DNA of 64,000 bases from Lentzea fradiae (GCF_900100955.1 NZ_FNCC01000002.1:124001-188000), one strand, 5' to 3'. Numbered from the stretch's first letter, positions 1 through 8,624 are shown. Notes: a model not told the origin generated them from the sequence alone. Made by a program: numbers and translations.

Positions 1-302
1 AACGCGAACACCGCGCCCGAGGCGAAGATCGAGACCGCGGCCAGCAGGGACCAGAAGTAGCGCTCCTTGCCGTAGCCGAACGGGTGGCGGCGGTCGGCCG
101 GGCGGTCGGAGCGGCGCAGGGCCGTGAGCAGGAGGGCCTCGGTGAACGTGTCGGCCACCGAGTGCGCGGCTTCGGAGAGGATTGCCGCCGAACCGGTCAA
201 AACACCCGCGATCGCTTTCGTGATCGCGATGGCGAGGTTGACGACCAGGGCCAGGACGACGGTGAGAGTGCTTTCCCCGGAAGTCTGCGGCTGCTCGCTC
301 AT
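1..302 (-). CDS. Cation diffusion facilitator (CDF) family transporter, N-terminal part
   Basis: Only the first 100 codons are present; the gene runs off the left edge. The ATG lies at 302-300. The protein starts with a short hydrophilic tail, then a membrane helix (about residues 13-35) and a second helix carrying SEAAHSVADTF. His47 and Asp51 there sit where CDF transporters have half of their transport-site metal ligands. The RRHPFGYGKERYFW stretch before the third helix is also typical of the family. CDF proteins export Zn2+, Fe2+, Mn2+ or Co2+ across the inner membrane in exchange for protons. The metal cannot be inferred from this fragment. Confidence 0.88.
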   Translation of the reverse strand, partial: MSEQPQTSGESTLTVVLALVVNLAIAITKAIAGVLTGSAAILSEAAHSVADTFTEALLLTALRRSDRPADRRHPFGYGKERYFWSLLAAVSIFASGAVFA

Positions 303-517
303 GACGATCACTGTAGGCCCGGTGGCGCCCGCTCACAGGTCGGAAGCGGGCCGTTGACCGGCGAAAATCACGGTTTTGTCTCGGGGGCAACCGGGAGGGG
401 TGCTCAGACGACTTCTTGTCGACTGGCTGCCGGGGGCGGCTGGGAAACAGGTCGGGAAATCAATCCGGAATGCTCGCGGCTCTATTTGTGCTGCGCAAAA
501 AAATTGGGGGCAGGAAA
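303..517. other. Divergent promoter region CDF / LAXTG protein
   Basis: This 215-bp gap separates the CDF gene from the first LAXTG gene. It should hold two promoters. I see no clear palindrome; the part before 518 is AT-richer (AAAAAAATTGGGGG). Confidence 0.5.
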
Positions 518-1804
518 ATGGGGATCGTCCACCGCGCCGCGGCCGTCGGCATCGTCACCTCGCTGGTCGCCGTGCCGCTCGCGCTGCCGGGCACCGCGTT
601 CGCGCAGAACGAGGACCGTCCGTCGAGCTTCATGGGCGGCACCGTGTTCAACGACCTCAACGGCGACGGTGTGCGGCAGGAGGGCGAGCCCGGGATCAAG
701 GACGCCGCAGTCCTCGTGAAGGGGACGGACGGCAAGGCGTACCCGTACTCGACCGACGCGGCCGGGAACTGGCTCGTCAAGTACGTGCAGTCCGACGTGT
801 ACGAGGTCAGCTACGTCGACTCGAAGCTGGGCGGCACCACGCCCTCCTCGGTGCGGGTCGACGTCACTGACCACAGCGGGCACTCGATCTCCTTCGGCCT
901 GCGTGGCGGCTCGATCTGCGGCGTCGCCTGGATGGACGAGAACTCCGACGGCGAGCGGCAGGCGGGTGAGGGGCCGGTGTCCGGCCGGTTGGTCTACCTG
1001 CACGGGACCGATCGCCAGGCCCACTCCGGTGCGGACGGCGGGTACTGCTTCGACGGTCTCGGGCCCGGCGAGTACCGGCTGTTCTCCTCCCGCCTCCAAG
1101 CCGACCGGCTGGTGCTGACCAAGGGTGGTGGTGACTCGAAGTTCGACTGGGTCAGCGCGTTGTCGCAGCCGGTCGTGGTCGGGAAGGGTGAGCAGGTCAC
1201 GGGCATCGACTCCGGCTACGTGGTGCCGCGTGCCGACCTGAAGGCGGTGCAGGTGCTGATCAACCGGCCGGGCGGCGGCGCCACCGACGAGAACGACTTC
1301 CGGGTGGGCGACGTCATCGAGGTCTACGGCTCGGTCACGCCCAACGGCGACGTGCCGGAGAGCATCGGTGGGGTGCTGACGCTGCCGGAGGGGCTGCGCA
1401 TCGAGGCCGCGGTCGGTGGTCTCGGCGACACGGCTGTGATCCGCGGCCAGGAGGTGCACGCGGTGCACGGCGACAAGAAGCACCAGGGGCTCGTCGAGTT
1501 CCTCGGCGCCAGGGTCGTCGTGGAGAAGGAGTTCACCGGCGGCGAGATCAAGTGGCAGGTGCAGGGCTTCCTCCCCGACACCGACCCGTCCAACGACGTG
1601 CTGACCCGCACGATCAACGCACTGCCCGCCCAGACGCAGCCGCAGACGCAGCCGCAGGGTGGTGCTCCGGTCGCGGCCCCCGCCAAGACGGCCGGCCTGG
1701 CGAACACCGGCGTGGACCCCGTCGCCGCGGGCGCGATCGGCCTGGGGGCGCTCGCCCTCGGTGGCCTGGCTCTTTTCGGTGCCCGGCGTCGGCAGCAGGG
1801 CTGA
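518..1804 (+). CDS. Secreted SdrD_B-domain surface protein with LAXTG sortase signal (1)
   Basis: A 428-residue exported protein. A signal peptide (about residues 1-28, ending in AFAQ) is followed by two SdrD_B/CNA-B-like beta modules with Ca2+-loop-like sequences DLNGDGVRQEGE and DENSDGERQAGE. An Ig-like module from about residue 230 comes next, then a Q/P-rich linker. The C-terminus has LANTG, a hydrophobic helix and an RRR tail, the sorting signal of class E (LAXTG) sortases in high-GC Gram-positives. The ATG at 518 is chosen because the signal peptide starts there and GGGGGCAGG precedes it; an upstream in-frame ATG at 416 would add 34 residues before the signal peptide. It is probably wall-anchored. 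The next gene has the same architecture. Ligand unknown. Confidence 0.85.
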   Translation: MGIVHRAAAVGIVTSLVAVPLALPGTAFAQNEDRPSSFMGGTVFNDLNGDGVRQEGEPGIKDAAVLVKGTDGKAYPYSTDAAGNWLVKYVQSDVYEVSYVDSKLGGTTPSSVRVDVTDHSGHSISFGLRGGSICGVAWMDENSDGERQAGEGPVSGRLVYLHGTDRQAHSGADGGYCFDGLGPGEYRLFSSRLQADRLVLTKGGGDSKFDWVSALSQPVVVGKGEQVTGIDSGYVVPRADLKAVQVLINRPGGGATDENDFRVGDVIEVYGSVTPNGDVPESIGGVLTLPEGLRIEAAVGGLGDTAVIRGQEVHAVHGDKKHQGLVEFLGARVVVEKEFTGGEIKWQVQGFLPDTDPSNDVLTRTINALPAQTQPQTQPQGGAPVAAPAKTAGLANTGVDPVAAGAIGLGALALGGLALFGARRRQQG

Positions 1805-1918
1805 CCGTTACTGCGTTCGAGTGACATTCGCGGGGCGGGGCAACATTCGCCGCTCCTGAGGTGTCTTACGACTGGGATCCGCATCCGGGGGGACGCTGAT
1901 CACCAGGGGGTAAGACGG

Positions 1919-1951
1919 AACGGCCCGCGTCCGGGAGAGACGCGGGCCGTT
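1919..1951. terminator. Hairpin terminator between the two LAXTG genes
   Basis: A perfect 13-bp stem (1919-1931 with 1939-1951) around a 7-nt loop lies 115 bp after the first LAXTG gene. It probably ends that transcript, so the second LAXTG gene likely has its own promoter between 1952 and 2031. Confidence 0.7.
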
Positions 1952-2031
1952 CTGCGTCTCCGTGTCCGGTGTCACGCAACACCGGGCGCCGGTGCGGAGA
2001 TGTCCTCCACAGACGATCTTGGGGGATCACC

Positions 2032-3315
2032 GTGAAGAAGCACTTCGCCGTCGCGTTGACGGCTGCCCTCGTCCTGCCCGCCACACCGGCGGCCGCCCAG
2101 GACGAGACCATCACCATCGGGGGCCTGGTCTACCTCGACCGCAACGTCAACCGCGTCTTCGACGAAGGGGACGTCGTCTGGACGGACGGCCTCTCCGTGC
2201 GGGTCTCCGAACACGACACCGGCCGCATCATCGGCGACTTCGGCACGGACGCGAGCGGCCGCTACCGCGTGGTCGTGCCGAAGGGGCCGGAGTACGCGGT
2301 GACTTACATCAACCAGGACTACGCCACGAACCGGCCGATGTACGGCTTGATCACCGAGAGCACGGCGGACGCCGACTTCAACCTGATCGGCCAGATCCTC
2401 GCAGGCAGCTCGTTCGTCGACGCGAACGGCGACGGCGTGAAGCAGGCGGGCGAGCGGACCCACCAGGGCCGGATCAAGGTCGTCGGCCGGTCGCGCAGCG
2501 GTCGTGCGATCGAGCTGGAGACGCAGCCGGGCGCGGACGGCACCTACTCGTTCGACCTGCCGGACGGCGATTTCACGATCACCGCACCGGACCTCACCGC
2601 GGAGGGCTTGGCTCTGGCCCCGCCGAGGACGCCGCACGACATCGACTGGCTGACGGGGTCGCACAAGCTCCAGCAGATCTGGGACGAGGACCGCACGGAC
2701 CGCCTCGACCTGCGCTACCTCGAGGCGAAGGCCGACATCGGCCTGGAGTCGGCCGTCACGCCGGTCCGGGACGTGTACACGATCGGCGACCAGCTCGATC
2801 TGAAGCTGACGCTGACCAACCACGGCAACGTGCCGGTCGCGCCGACGTTCTTCCTGGGGTCGTTCGCCGCGAAGCTGCTGTCGCACAGCGAGAACGTGAC
2901 GCTGCGGCCGGGCACCGACGAGGACTTCACCGTCAACGCCAAGATCCTCCCCGGCCAGCAGGTCGACGTCGCGCTGCGGATCGAGCTGACCGACGTCGAG
3001 TACACCGAGGTGCACGCGCTGGTGCGCTTCAACTTCGGCCGCCTGCCGGACGTCGGCCAGCAGAACAACGTGGCCGTGAAGACGATCAAGGTGGTCGCGC
3101 GGCCCACGACCGGGCCGGGCACGACCACCGAGCCGACGGCGACGACCACGACGGCGGCGCCCACGAGCACGACGGACCAGGCGGTCGCCAAGGCGGGCAA
3201 CGGTTCGGGCCTCGCCTCGACCGGTGCGTCACCGCTGGGTTTCCTGGGCCTCGGCGCACTGCTGCTGGCCGCGGGTGTGGGCGCGCTCTTCGTGGCACGC
3301 CGTCGCCGATCCTGA
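2032..3315 (+). CDS. Secreted SdrD_B-domain surface protein with LAXTG sortase signal (2)
   Basis: A 427-residue relative of the preceding protein. The signal peptide (about residues 1-24, ending in AAAQ) leads to two SdrD_B-like modules, with YLDRNVNRVFDEGD and FVDANGDGVKQAGE resembling Ca2+-binding loops. A DUF11/Ig-like module from about residue 235 (ADIGLESAVTPVRDVYTIGD) and a Thr-rich linker with repeated TTT/TTTTAAPTSTT follow. The C-terminus is LASTG, a hydrophobic helix and ARRRRS, a class E sortase signal. The GTG at 2032 is chosen because the signal peptide begins there and GGGGGA precedes it. The Thr-rich stalk suggests O-glycosylation or a wall-spanning spacer (inference). Confidence 0.85.
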   Translation: MKKHFAVALTAALVLPATPAAAQDETITIGGLVYLDRNVNRVFDEGDVVWTDGLSVRVSEHDTGRIIGDFGTDASGRYRVVVPKGPEYAVTYINQDYATNRPMYGLITESTADADFNLIGQILAGSSFVDANGDGVKQAGERTHQGRIKVVGRSRSGRAIELETQPGADGTYSFDLPDGDFTITAPDLTAEGLALAPPRTPHDIDWLTGSHKLQQIWDEDRTDRLDLRYLEAKADIGLESAVTPVRDVYTIGDQLDLKLTLTNHGNVPVAPTFFLGSFAAKLLSHSENVTLRPGTDEDFTVNAKILPGQQVDVALRIELTDVEYTEVHALVRFNFGRLPDVGQQNNVAVKTIKVVARPTTGPGTTTEPTATTTTAAPTSTTDQAVAKAGNGSGLASTGASPLGFLGLGALLLAAGVGALFVARRRRS

Positions 3316-3349
3316 CCACTTAGGACCCGTCACGGCTAGTCTGCGCGGC

Positions 3350-3730
3350 ATGGGCATCTTGGTGCATGTGCTGCTGACTGCCGTGGCGGTCTGGGTCTCG
3401 ACCGCCATCCCCGGCATCGACCTGGGCGAGGGCACCACCGGCTCGCGGATCCTGACGCTGATCGGCGTCGCGGTGATCTTCGGTCTGGTGAACGCGGTGG
3501 TGAAGCCGCTCGTGAAGTTCTTCGGCTGCCTGTTCTACCTGCTGACGCTGGGGCTGATCGGGCTCGTCGTGAACGCGCTGCTGTTCATGCTCACCGGGTG
3601 GATCGCCGAGCAGTTCGACCTGCCGTTCCGGGTCGACGGCTTCTGGCCCGCGTTCTGGGGCGCGATCATCGTCGCCCTGGCGAGCTGGGCGCTGAACGTG
3701 GTCTACGACAAGATCACCGACAAGGACTGA
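3350..3730 (+). CDS. Phage holin family 4-like small membrane protein
   Basis: A 126-residue protein of four hydrophobic helices: about residues 1-20, 30-55 with VIFGLVNAVVKPLVKF, 58-82, and 95-118. The NAVVKPL segment and overall layout match the 'phage holin family 4' (YvlD-like) group. Despite the name, these are usually chromosomal membrane proteins of unknown role, and nothing phage-like lies nearby. The ATG at 3350 opens directly into the first helix. The gene faces the Fe-S oxidoreductase gene and shares a terminator with it. Confidence 0.8.
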   Translation: MGILVHVLLTAVAVWVSTAIPGIDLGEGTTGSRILTLIGVAVIFGLVNAVVKPLVKFFGCLFYLLTLGLIGLVVNALLFMLTGWIAEQFDLPFRVDGFWPAFWGAIIVALASWALNVVYDKITDKD

Positions 3731-3746
3731 CTTCCCGCCGCACGGA

Positions 3747-3781
3747 AGAGGCCCTCGGTCCACATCGGACCGAGGGCCTCT
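3747..3781. terminator. Bidirectional hairpin terminator
   Basis: A perfect 15-bp stem (3747-3761 with 3767-3781) with a 5-nt loop lies between two convergent genes. An outer 9-bp complement (3732-3740 with 3788-3796) can extend it. It probably serves both strands. Confidence 0.8.
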
Positions 3782-3796
3782 CGCGTTCGGCGGGAA

Positions 3797-6070
3797 CTAC
3801 GCCTTCGTCTTGTCCTCGTCGGGCAGCGGTGTGCCGGTCGGGACCTCGTCGGTCGGCGTGTCCTGCTTCTCCGTGCCGCGGCGCACCGACTCCAGCAGCA
3901 TCTGAGCCACGTCCACGACCTCGACGTGCGCACCGGCCTGGCCGTCGGACTGGCGCGCGGTCACGCCGTCGGTGAGCATCACGCGGCAGAACGGGCAGCC
4001 GGTCGCGATCTTCGACGGTGCGGTGCCGAGCGCCTCGTCCACGCGGTCGAGGTTGATGCGCTTGCCGATCCGCTCCTCCATCCACATGCGCGCACCGCCG
4101 GCGCCACAGCACATCGAGCGCTCTTCGTGCCGCGGCATCTCGCGCAGCTTCGCGCCGGACGCGCCGATCAGCTCACGCGGCGCCTCGTAGACCTTGTTGT
4201 GGCGGCCCAGGTAGCACGGGTCGTGGTAGGTGACGTCCTCGGTGACCGGCGCGACCGGCACCAGGCGGCGTTCGCGCACCAGCTTGTTCAGCAGCTGCGT
4301 GTGGTGCACGACCTCGTACGTGCCGCCGACCGACGGGTACTCGTTGGCCAGCGTGTTGAAGCAGTGCGCACACGTCACGACGATCTTGCGCTGGCCGGCG
4401 GGCCGGTCCTCGAACACCGAGTTGAGGACCTCGACGTTCTGCTGCGCGAGCATCTGGAACAGGAACTCGTTGCCGGCGCGGCGGGCCGGGTCACCGCTGC
4501 AGGTCTCCTCCGGGCCGAGCACCGTGTACTTGACGCCCGCGGTGTGCAGCAGCTCGGCGACGGCGCGCGTGGTCTTCTTCGCGCGGTCCTCGAACGCTCC
4601 GGCGCAGCCGACCCAGAACAGGTACTCCGCGTCGCCCAGCTCGCCGTCGAAGACCGGCACCTCGAACTCGAGGCCCTCGGTCCACGCCAGGCGGTCCTTG
4701 GCGTTCTGGCCCCACGGGTTGCCCTTGTTCTCCAGGTTCTTGAACATGCCGCCGAGCTCGGTCGGGAAGTTCGACTCGATCAGGACCTGGTAGCGGCGCA
4801 TGTCGACGATGTGGTCGACGTGCTCGATGTCGACGGGGCACTGCTCGACGCACGCGCCGCAGGTCGTGCACGACCACAGCACCTCGGGGTCGATGACGCC
4901 GCCCAGCGCTGTGTCGTCTCCGGGGCCGCCGACGAGCGGACGCTCGGACTCGGCCATCGCCAGCACGTCGATCGACTCGAGGCGCTTCTTGTAGTCCTCG
5001 TACTTGTCCTCGACCAGGCCGACCTCGTCACCGGCCATGTCGCGCGAGCCGCCTGCCAGCAGGTACGGCGCCTTGGCGAACGCGTGGTCGCGCAGCTGCG
5101 TGATCACCATCTTGGGCGACAGCGGCTTGCCGGTGTTCCAGGCGGGGCACTGCGACTGGCAGCGGCCGCACTCGGTGCAGGTGGAGAAGTCGAGCCAGCC
5201 CTTCCAGCTGAAGTCCTCGACCTTGCCGACGCCGAACACGTCCTTGTCGGGGTCGGCCTCCTCCAGGTCCAGCACCTTGCCGCCGGACATCATCGGCTTG
5301 AGGGCGCCGAGGGCGACGCCGCCGTCGTCCTCGCGCTTGAAGTAGATGTTGAAGAACGCCGAGAACCGGTGCCAGGCGATGCCCATGGTGAGGTTCCGGC
5401 CGACGACGACCAGCCAGATCATGCCGCTCAGCAGCTTGACCAGCGCCATCACGGACACCCAGATCGGGGCGGACGGCAGGATCTGCGCGAGCGGCTGCGT
5501 CACGAACGACGTCCACAGCGGCGCGGACTCGAGGCCGCTCGACTGCTTGAACGCCTTCACCAGCAGGATGCCGAGACCCTCGATGACCACGACGGCCTCG
5601 ACGAAGTACGCGGAGCGGAAGCTGGAGCCCGCGAAGCGGGAGAGCCGGTCGGCGCGGCGCGGGTGGTTGCGCTGGCGGATGACCGCGAGGGCCACACCGC
5701 CGACGACGGTGCCGAGGCCCAGCAGCTCGACGAGCAGCAGCCACAGCGACCACGTGCCGATGACCGGCCAGTGGAAGTGCGGGTCGAACACCTCGCCGTA
5801 GGCTTCGAACAGCACCGCGGAGCCGATGAGGAAGCCCCACATCACCATCCAGTGCCACGGGGCCACCGAACGGAACTTCGCCATTCTCGTGTGCGCCACG
5901 AACTCGACGACCATCGTCTTCAGGCGCGGCCAGAACGGCCCCGTGCGGGTCCCGTCGGGCTGGCCCAGCCGGATGATCTTGATCATCTTCCAGACGCCGG
6001 CGACGAACACGCCCCAGGCGACGACGCTCACCGCTACGGCGACGAGCCCGAGAACCAGCTGGAGGGTCAT
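3797..6070 (-). CDS. etfD: Membrane-bound Fe-S oxidoreductase, EtfD-like (Rv0338c type)
   Basis: A 757-residue protein. An N-terminal membrane region (about six helices within residues 1-235) precedes two 4Fe-4S ferredoxin motifs (Cys298/301/304/308 and Cys401/404/407/411). Two CCG domains follow, with cysteine clusters around 524, 567-570, 618, 654-655 and 692-695. This is the layout of Rv0338c, reported as EtfD, which passes electrons from the electron-transfer flavoprotein of acyl-CoA dehydrogenases to the menaquinone pool during fatty-acid beta-oxidation. The heterodisulfide reductase HdrD family is related. No etfAB genes are in the window. The ATG at 6070 opens the first helix. The low-complexity tail is acidic and charged. 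Confidence 0.88.
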   Translation of the reverse strand: MTLQLVLGLVAVAVSVVAWGVFVAGVWKMIKIIRLGQPDGTRTGPFWPRLKTMVVEFVAHTRMAKFRSVAPWHWMVMWGFLIGSAVLFEAYGEVFDPHFHWPVIGTWSLWLLLVELLGLGTVVGGVALAVIRQRNHPRRADRLSRFAGSSFRSAYFVEAVVVIEGLGILLVKAFKQSSGLESAPLWTSFVTQPLAQILPSAPIWVSVMALVKLLSGMIWLVVVGRNLTMGIAWHRFSAFFNIYFKREDDGGVALGALKPMMSGGKVLDLEEADPDKDVFGVGKVEDFSWKGWLDFSTCTECGRCQSQCPAWNTGKPLSPKMVITQLRDHAFAKAPYLLAGGSRDMAGDEVGLVEDKYEDYKKRLESIDVLAMAESERPLVGGPGDDTALGGVIDPEVLWSCTTCGACVEQCPVDIEHVDHIVDMRRYQVLIESNFPTELGGMFKNLENKGNPWGQNAKDRLAWTEGLEFEVPVFDGELGDAEYLFWVGCAGAFEDRAKKTTRAVAELLHTAGVKYTVLGPEETCSGDPARRAGNEFLFQMLAQQNVEVLNSVFEDRPAGQRKIVVTCAHCFNTLANEYPSVGGTYEVVHHTQLLNKLVRERRLVPVAPVTEDVTYHDPCYLGRHNKVYEAPRELIGASGAKLREMPRHEERSMCCGAGGARMWMEERIGKRINLDRVDEALGTAPSKIATGCPFCRVMLTDGVTARQSDGQAGAHVEVVDVAQMLLESVRRGTEKQDTPTDEVPTGTPLPDEDKTKA

Positions 6071-6087
6071 GGCGGGAGTCTAGGCCA

Positions 6088-6105
6088 GGTTACCGCTGAG
6101 TAACC
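6088..6105. promoter_or_regulatory. Inverted repeat GGTTAC-N6-GTAACC upstream of etfD
   Basis: Perfect 6-bp arms with a 6-bp spacer lie 18 bp upstream of the etfD ATG, a position suited to a repressor operator over the promoter or 5' end. TTAC/GTAA half-sites are common for TetR/MarR proteins. The cognate protein is not identifiable. Confidence 0.45.
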
Positions 6106-6169
6106 ACTTGGACGTGGCCGGTGTCTCCTCACGGAACGGTCAAGTTCCCGCCGGATGACCGAAAACTTG

Positions 6170-6185
6170 TGGAACAATCGTTCAA
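6170..6185. promoter_or_regulatory. Candidate TetR operator upstream of the SMR pump
   Basis: TGGAACAATCGTTCAA is an imperfect palindrome (TnGAACnATnGTTCnA) 31 bp before the SMR start codon. The TetR gene is the second gene of the same transcript, so autoregulation through this site is the simplest reading (inference). Confidence 0.45.
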
Positions 6186-6215
6186 CTAGTTTGCCCTGAC
6201 CCGCCGGAGGTCGCC

Positions 6216-6539
6216 GTGCTGTACCTGTACCTCGCCGCGGCGATCGTGGCGGAGATCGCCGCGACGGTCTCGTTGAAACTGTCGGAAGGATTCACCAGAC
6301 TGTGGCCGTCGGTCGTGGTCGTCGCCGGGTACGCCATCGCCTTCACGGCACTGTCCCGCGCGTTGAAGTCGGGCATGCCCGTGGGTGTCGCCTACGCCGT
6401 GTGGTCGGCCGTCGGTGTCGCGGCCGTGGCGCTCATCGGCTGGAAGTTCCTCGGCGAGACCCTCAACCCCACGATGGTCGCCGGACTGGTCCTGATCATC
6501 GGTGGGGTGGTGACGCTCGAGCTCGGGAGGACGCACTGA
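6216..6539 (+). CDS. Small multidrug resistance (SMR/EmrE-type) efflux protein
   Basis: A 107-residue protein with four membrane helices. In helix 1 the sequence YLAAAIVAEIAATVSLKLSEGFT carries Glu13, equivalent to the proton/drug-coupling Glu14 of EmrE. GVAYAVWSAVGV in helix 3 is the SMR dimer signature. Such pumps export cationic drugs or guanidinium compounds as dimers, driven by protons. The GTG at 6216 follows GGAGG at 6206-6210. A TetR gene begins 5 bp after the stop, so the pair is probably one operon controlled by that repressor. Confidence 0.92.
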   Translation: MLYLYLAAAIVAEIAATVSLKLSEGFTRLWPSVVVVAGYAIAFTALSRALKSGMPVGVAYAVWSAVGVAAVALIGWKFLGETLNPTMVAGLVLIIGGVVTLELGRTH

Positions 6540-6544
6540 CCGCA

Positions 6545-7126
6545 GTGACCCAGCCGCGGAAGGCCGACGGCCGCAAGGCGCGGGGCGAGAAGAAGCGCAG
6601 GGCGATCGTCGAGGCGACCCTGCGCGTGATCGAGCGCGACGGCATCTCCGGCGTCACGCACCGCAGCGTCGCCCGCGAGGCGGGGGTGCCGACGACGGCG
6701 CCGACCTACTACTTCGCGACCCTCGACGACCTGCTGATCGCCACGCTGCTGTGGACGGCGGAGGCGGTGTGCGACGACATGCTGCGCATCGTCGCGAGCG
6801 GCGGCACCGCGCGGGAGATCGCCGAGGTCATCGCGCGGTCGGTCGACGAGAACCGCGGCCGCACGCTCGCCGAGTACGAGCTGTACCTGCTGGCGGGCAG
6901 GCGGCCGGAGCTGAGGGCCGCCGCGCGCCGGTGGCTCGACCTCGCGGTGGAGACGGTGCGCCCCGCCGACCCGGTCGCGTTCCGCGCGCTCCTCGCGGCG
7001 GTCGACGGGCTGCTGATCCAGGGTCTGATAGCCGATGTTGCTCCGAACGGGGACGAGCTGGAGCCAATCGTGTCCTTCTTGATCCGCGGTCGCGACGAAT
7101 TCCCGGCCGCTCCGCGGGAACAATGA
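6545..7126 (+). CDS. TetR family transcriptional regulator (SMR operon)
   Basis: A protein of about 193 residues. The N-terminal helix-turn-helix (about residues 15-60) includes GVTHRSVAREAGVPTTAPTYYFATLDDLL, the TetR DNA-recognition region. The C-terminal half is an all-helical ligand/dimer domain. The GTG at 6545 is the first plausible start after the SMR stop codon; the GGAGG at about 6526-6530 sits inside the SMR gene, suggesting translational coupling. It is probably a drug-responsive repressor of the upstream pump; the ligand is unknown. Confidence 0.85.
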   Translation: MTQPRKADGRKARGEKKRRAIVEATLRVIERDGISGVTHRSVAREAGVPTTAPTYYFATLDDLLIATLLWTAEAVCDDMLRIVASGGTAREIAEVIARSVDENRGRTLAEYELYLLAGRRPELRAAARRWLDLAVETVRPADPVAFRALLAAVDGLLIQGLIADVAPNGDELEPIVSFLIRGRDEFPAAPREQ

Positions 7127-7130
7127 GGTC

Positions 7131-7685
7131 ATGAGGTTCGCGCGAGAGGTCTCCGGCATCAGTCACGGGGTGTCCCTGGGGCTCCTCACGGCGCTCTACG
7201 TGCGCGACTCGCTCGCGCTGTCCGTCGACGTCGAACCGCACGTGCCCGGCCTGGAGCCGTCGCTGCCGGTGCGGGTGCCCGCGGGTGTCGACCGCGCGGC
7301 CGTCACCGCCGAGTGGCCCGGCTGGTGGGCAGACGCCCTCGACGCGTGCACCCGCGGCACCGAGGCCGCGACGCCGGAGGACGCCCCCGGGTTGCTGACC
7401 AGGCCCGCCTCCCACGCCGCCGTGCTGGCCCTGAAGCCCGGCATCGGCGAGCTGCACCGGGTGCAGAGCCCCGCCGCGCTGCCGATCGGTGACGTGCTGC
7501 GCGGCATCGAGTCGCGGATCGGCCGGTGGGCGCAGAGCGTCGAGCTGCACATCGCCGAGGTGCCGGTCGACGGCCTGCTCTGGGAGCGCATCGCCCCCGC
7601 GCACGTGCTCGCGTCCACCCGGTTCCTCAACGACCCCGGCCGCACGGCGCCCGCGTTGCGCGCGGTGCTCGAAGACCTGGTCTGA
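7131..7685 (+). CDS. Conserved hypothetical protein
   Basis: A 184-residue soluble protein without signal peptide or membrane helix. I recognise no domain. The sequence is rich in Leu, Val and Pro, has a WPGWW motif near residue 63, and ends in an amphipathic helix (PALRAVLEDLV). It starts 5 bp after the TetR stop codon and probably shares the SMR-TetR transcript. Codon use is normal for the window. Confidence 0.7.
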   Translation: MRFAREVSGISHGVSLGLLTALYVRDSLALSVDVEPHVPGLEPSLPVRVPAGVDRAAVTAEWPGWWADALDACTRGTEAATPEDAPGLLTRPASHAAVLALKPGIGELHRVQSPAALPIGDVLRGIESRIGRWAQSVELHIAEVPVDGLLWERIAPAHVLASTRFLNDPGRTAPALRAVLEDLV

Positions 7686-7765
7686 GGCAGGTAGGGACAA
7701 CCCCACCCCGGCTCAGGGGGCTGACTGCCGTGTCCTGAGGTGCCGCCACCTCTAGTTTTGAGGCC

Positions 7766-8605
7766 ATGACGAGGACGGCGGTGCTGGTGGCGTTGGTGGC
7801 GGGGACGGTTCTCACGACTCTGACGGGCTGTGGCATCCGCATCGTGAAGCACGAGTCCTTCGACGAGTACGTGGTCGGGGAGAAGTTCACGTCCGTGCGT
7901 GCGCGCAGCGACTCGGGGGACGTCACGATCCGGTACCAGCAGGGGTTGACGGAGACGAAGCTGCGCCGCAAGGCCGAGTACACCAAGGACACGAAGCCCA
8001 CGGGTCCCACCCACCGCGTCGAGGGCACCTCGCTGGTGCTGGACTCGTGCGGGGACGACTGCGACGCCAACTACGAGGTGTTCGTGCCCTCGCCCGACAT
8101 CACCGTGGTCGGCAACGTGGGATCGGGGGACGTGACCATCGAGGGCCTGGCCTCCGTGGACTTCGAGACGGGCTCCGGCGAGATCGTCCTCCTCGACATC
8201 GCGGGCGACGTCAAGGCGAACAGCGGGTCCGGTGACCTCAGGGCCACCAGGATCGGGGGCACGCTGACCGCCGACCTGGGCTCCGGCCGCATCGAGCTGA
8301 ACACGGTCGGGGGCAAGGTCTTCGCGCTCACCCGTTCCGGGCGCGTCGAGGGCACCGCGCTGAGCGGCGACGTCGTCGCCGACGCCTCGTCGGGACGGGT
8401 CGAGCTGACCTTGGCCGAACCGAGGTCGGTGCGCGTCAACGCCGGCTCCGGCGACGTCACCGTCCGGGTGCCGGGAGGCCCGTACAAGATCACCGGGACG
8501 TCCGGCAGCGGTGATCGGGAGATCCACGTTCCGACCGACCCGGCCGCGGCGCTCGAGCTCAACCTCACCACCGGCTCGGGGGAGGTCCGGGTGTACGCGA
8601 TCTGA
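7766..8605 (+). CDS. DUF4097-family beta-repeat lipoprotein
   Basis: A 279-residue lipoprotein. The signal peptide ends in a lipobox (LTGC, Cys22). The rest is a series of short beta repeats each carrying G-S-G (GSGDVT, GSGEIV, GSGDLR, GSGRIE, SSGRVE and so on), as in the DUF4097/DUF2807 'putative adhesin' beta-solenoid fold. CGDDC near residue 95 could form a disulfide. It is predicted to sit on the outer face of the membrane. Function is unknown; members often accompany sensing or envelope-stress genes, but here the next gene is dnaK with its own promoter. Confidence 0.82.
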   Translation: MTRTAVLVALVAGTVLTTLTGCGIRIVKHESFDEYVVGEKFTSVRARSDSGDVTIRYQQGLTETKLRRKAEYTKDTKPTGPTHRVEGTSLVLDSCGDDCDANYEVFVPSPDITVVGNVGSGDVTIEGLASVDFETGSGEIVLLDIAGDVKANSGSGDLRATRIGGTLTADLGSGRIELNTVGGKVFALTRSGRVEGTALSGDVVADASSGRVELTLAEPRSVRVNAGSGDVTVRVPGGPYKITGTSGSGDREIHVPTDPAAALELNLTTGSGEVRVYAI

Positions 8606-8624
8606 GCATCCGGACCTGATGTGT

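Noticed and set aside
84-719. Forward-strand open frames over the CDF gene and the start of the first LAXTG gene
   Set aside because: They read antisense to the CDF transporter or in the wrong frame of the LAXTG gene, and have no domain or signal.
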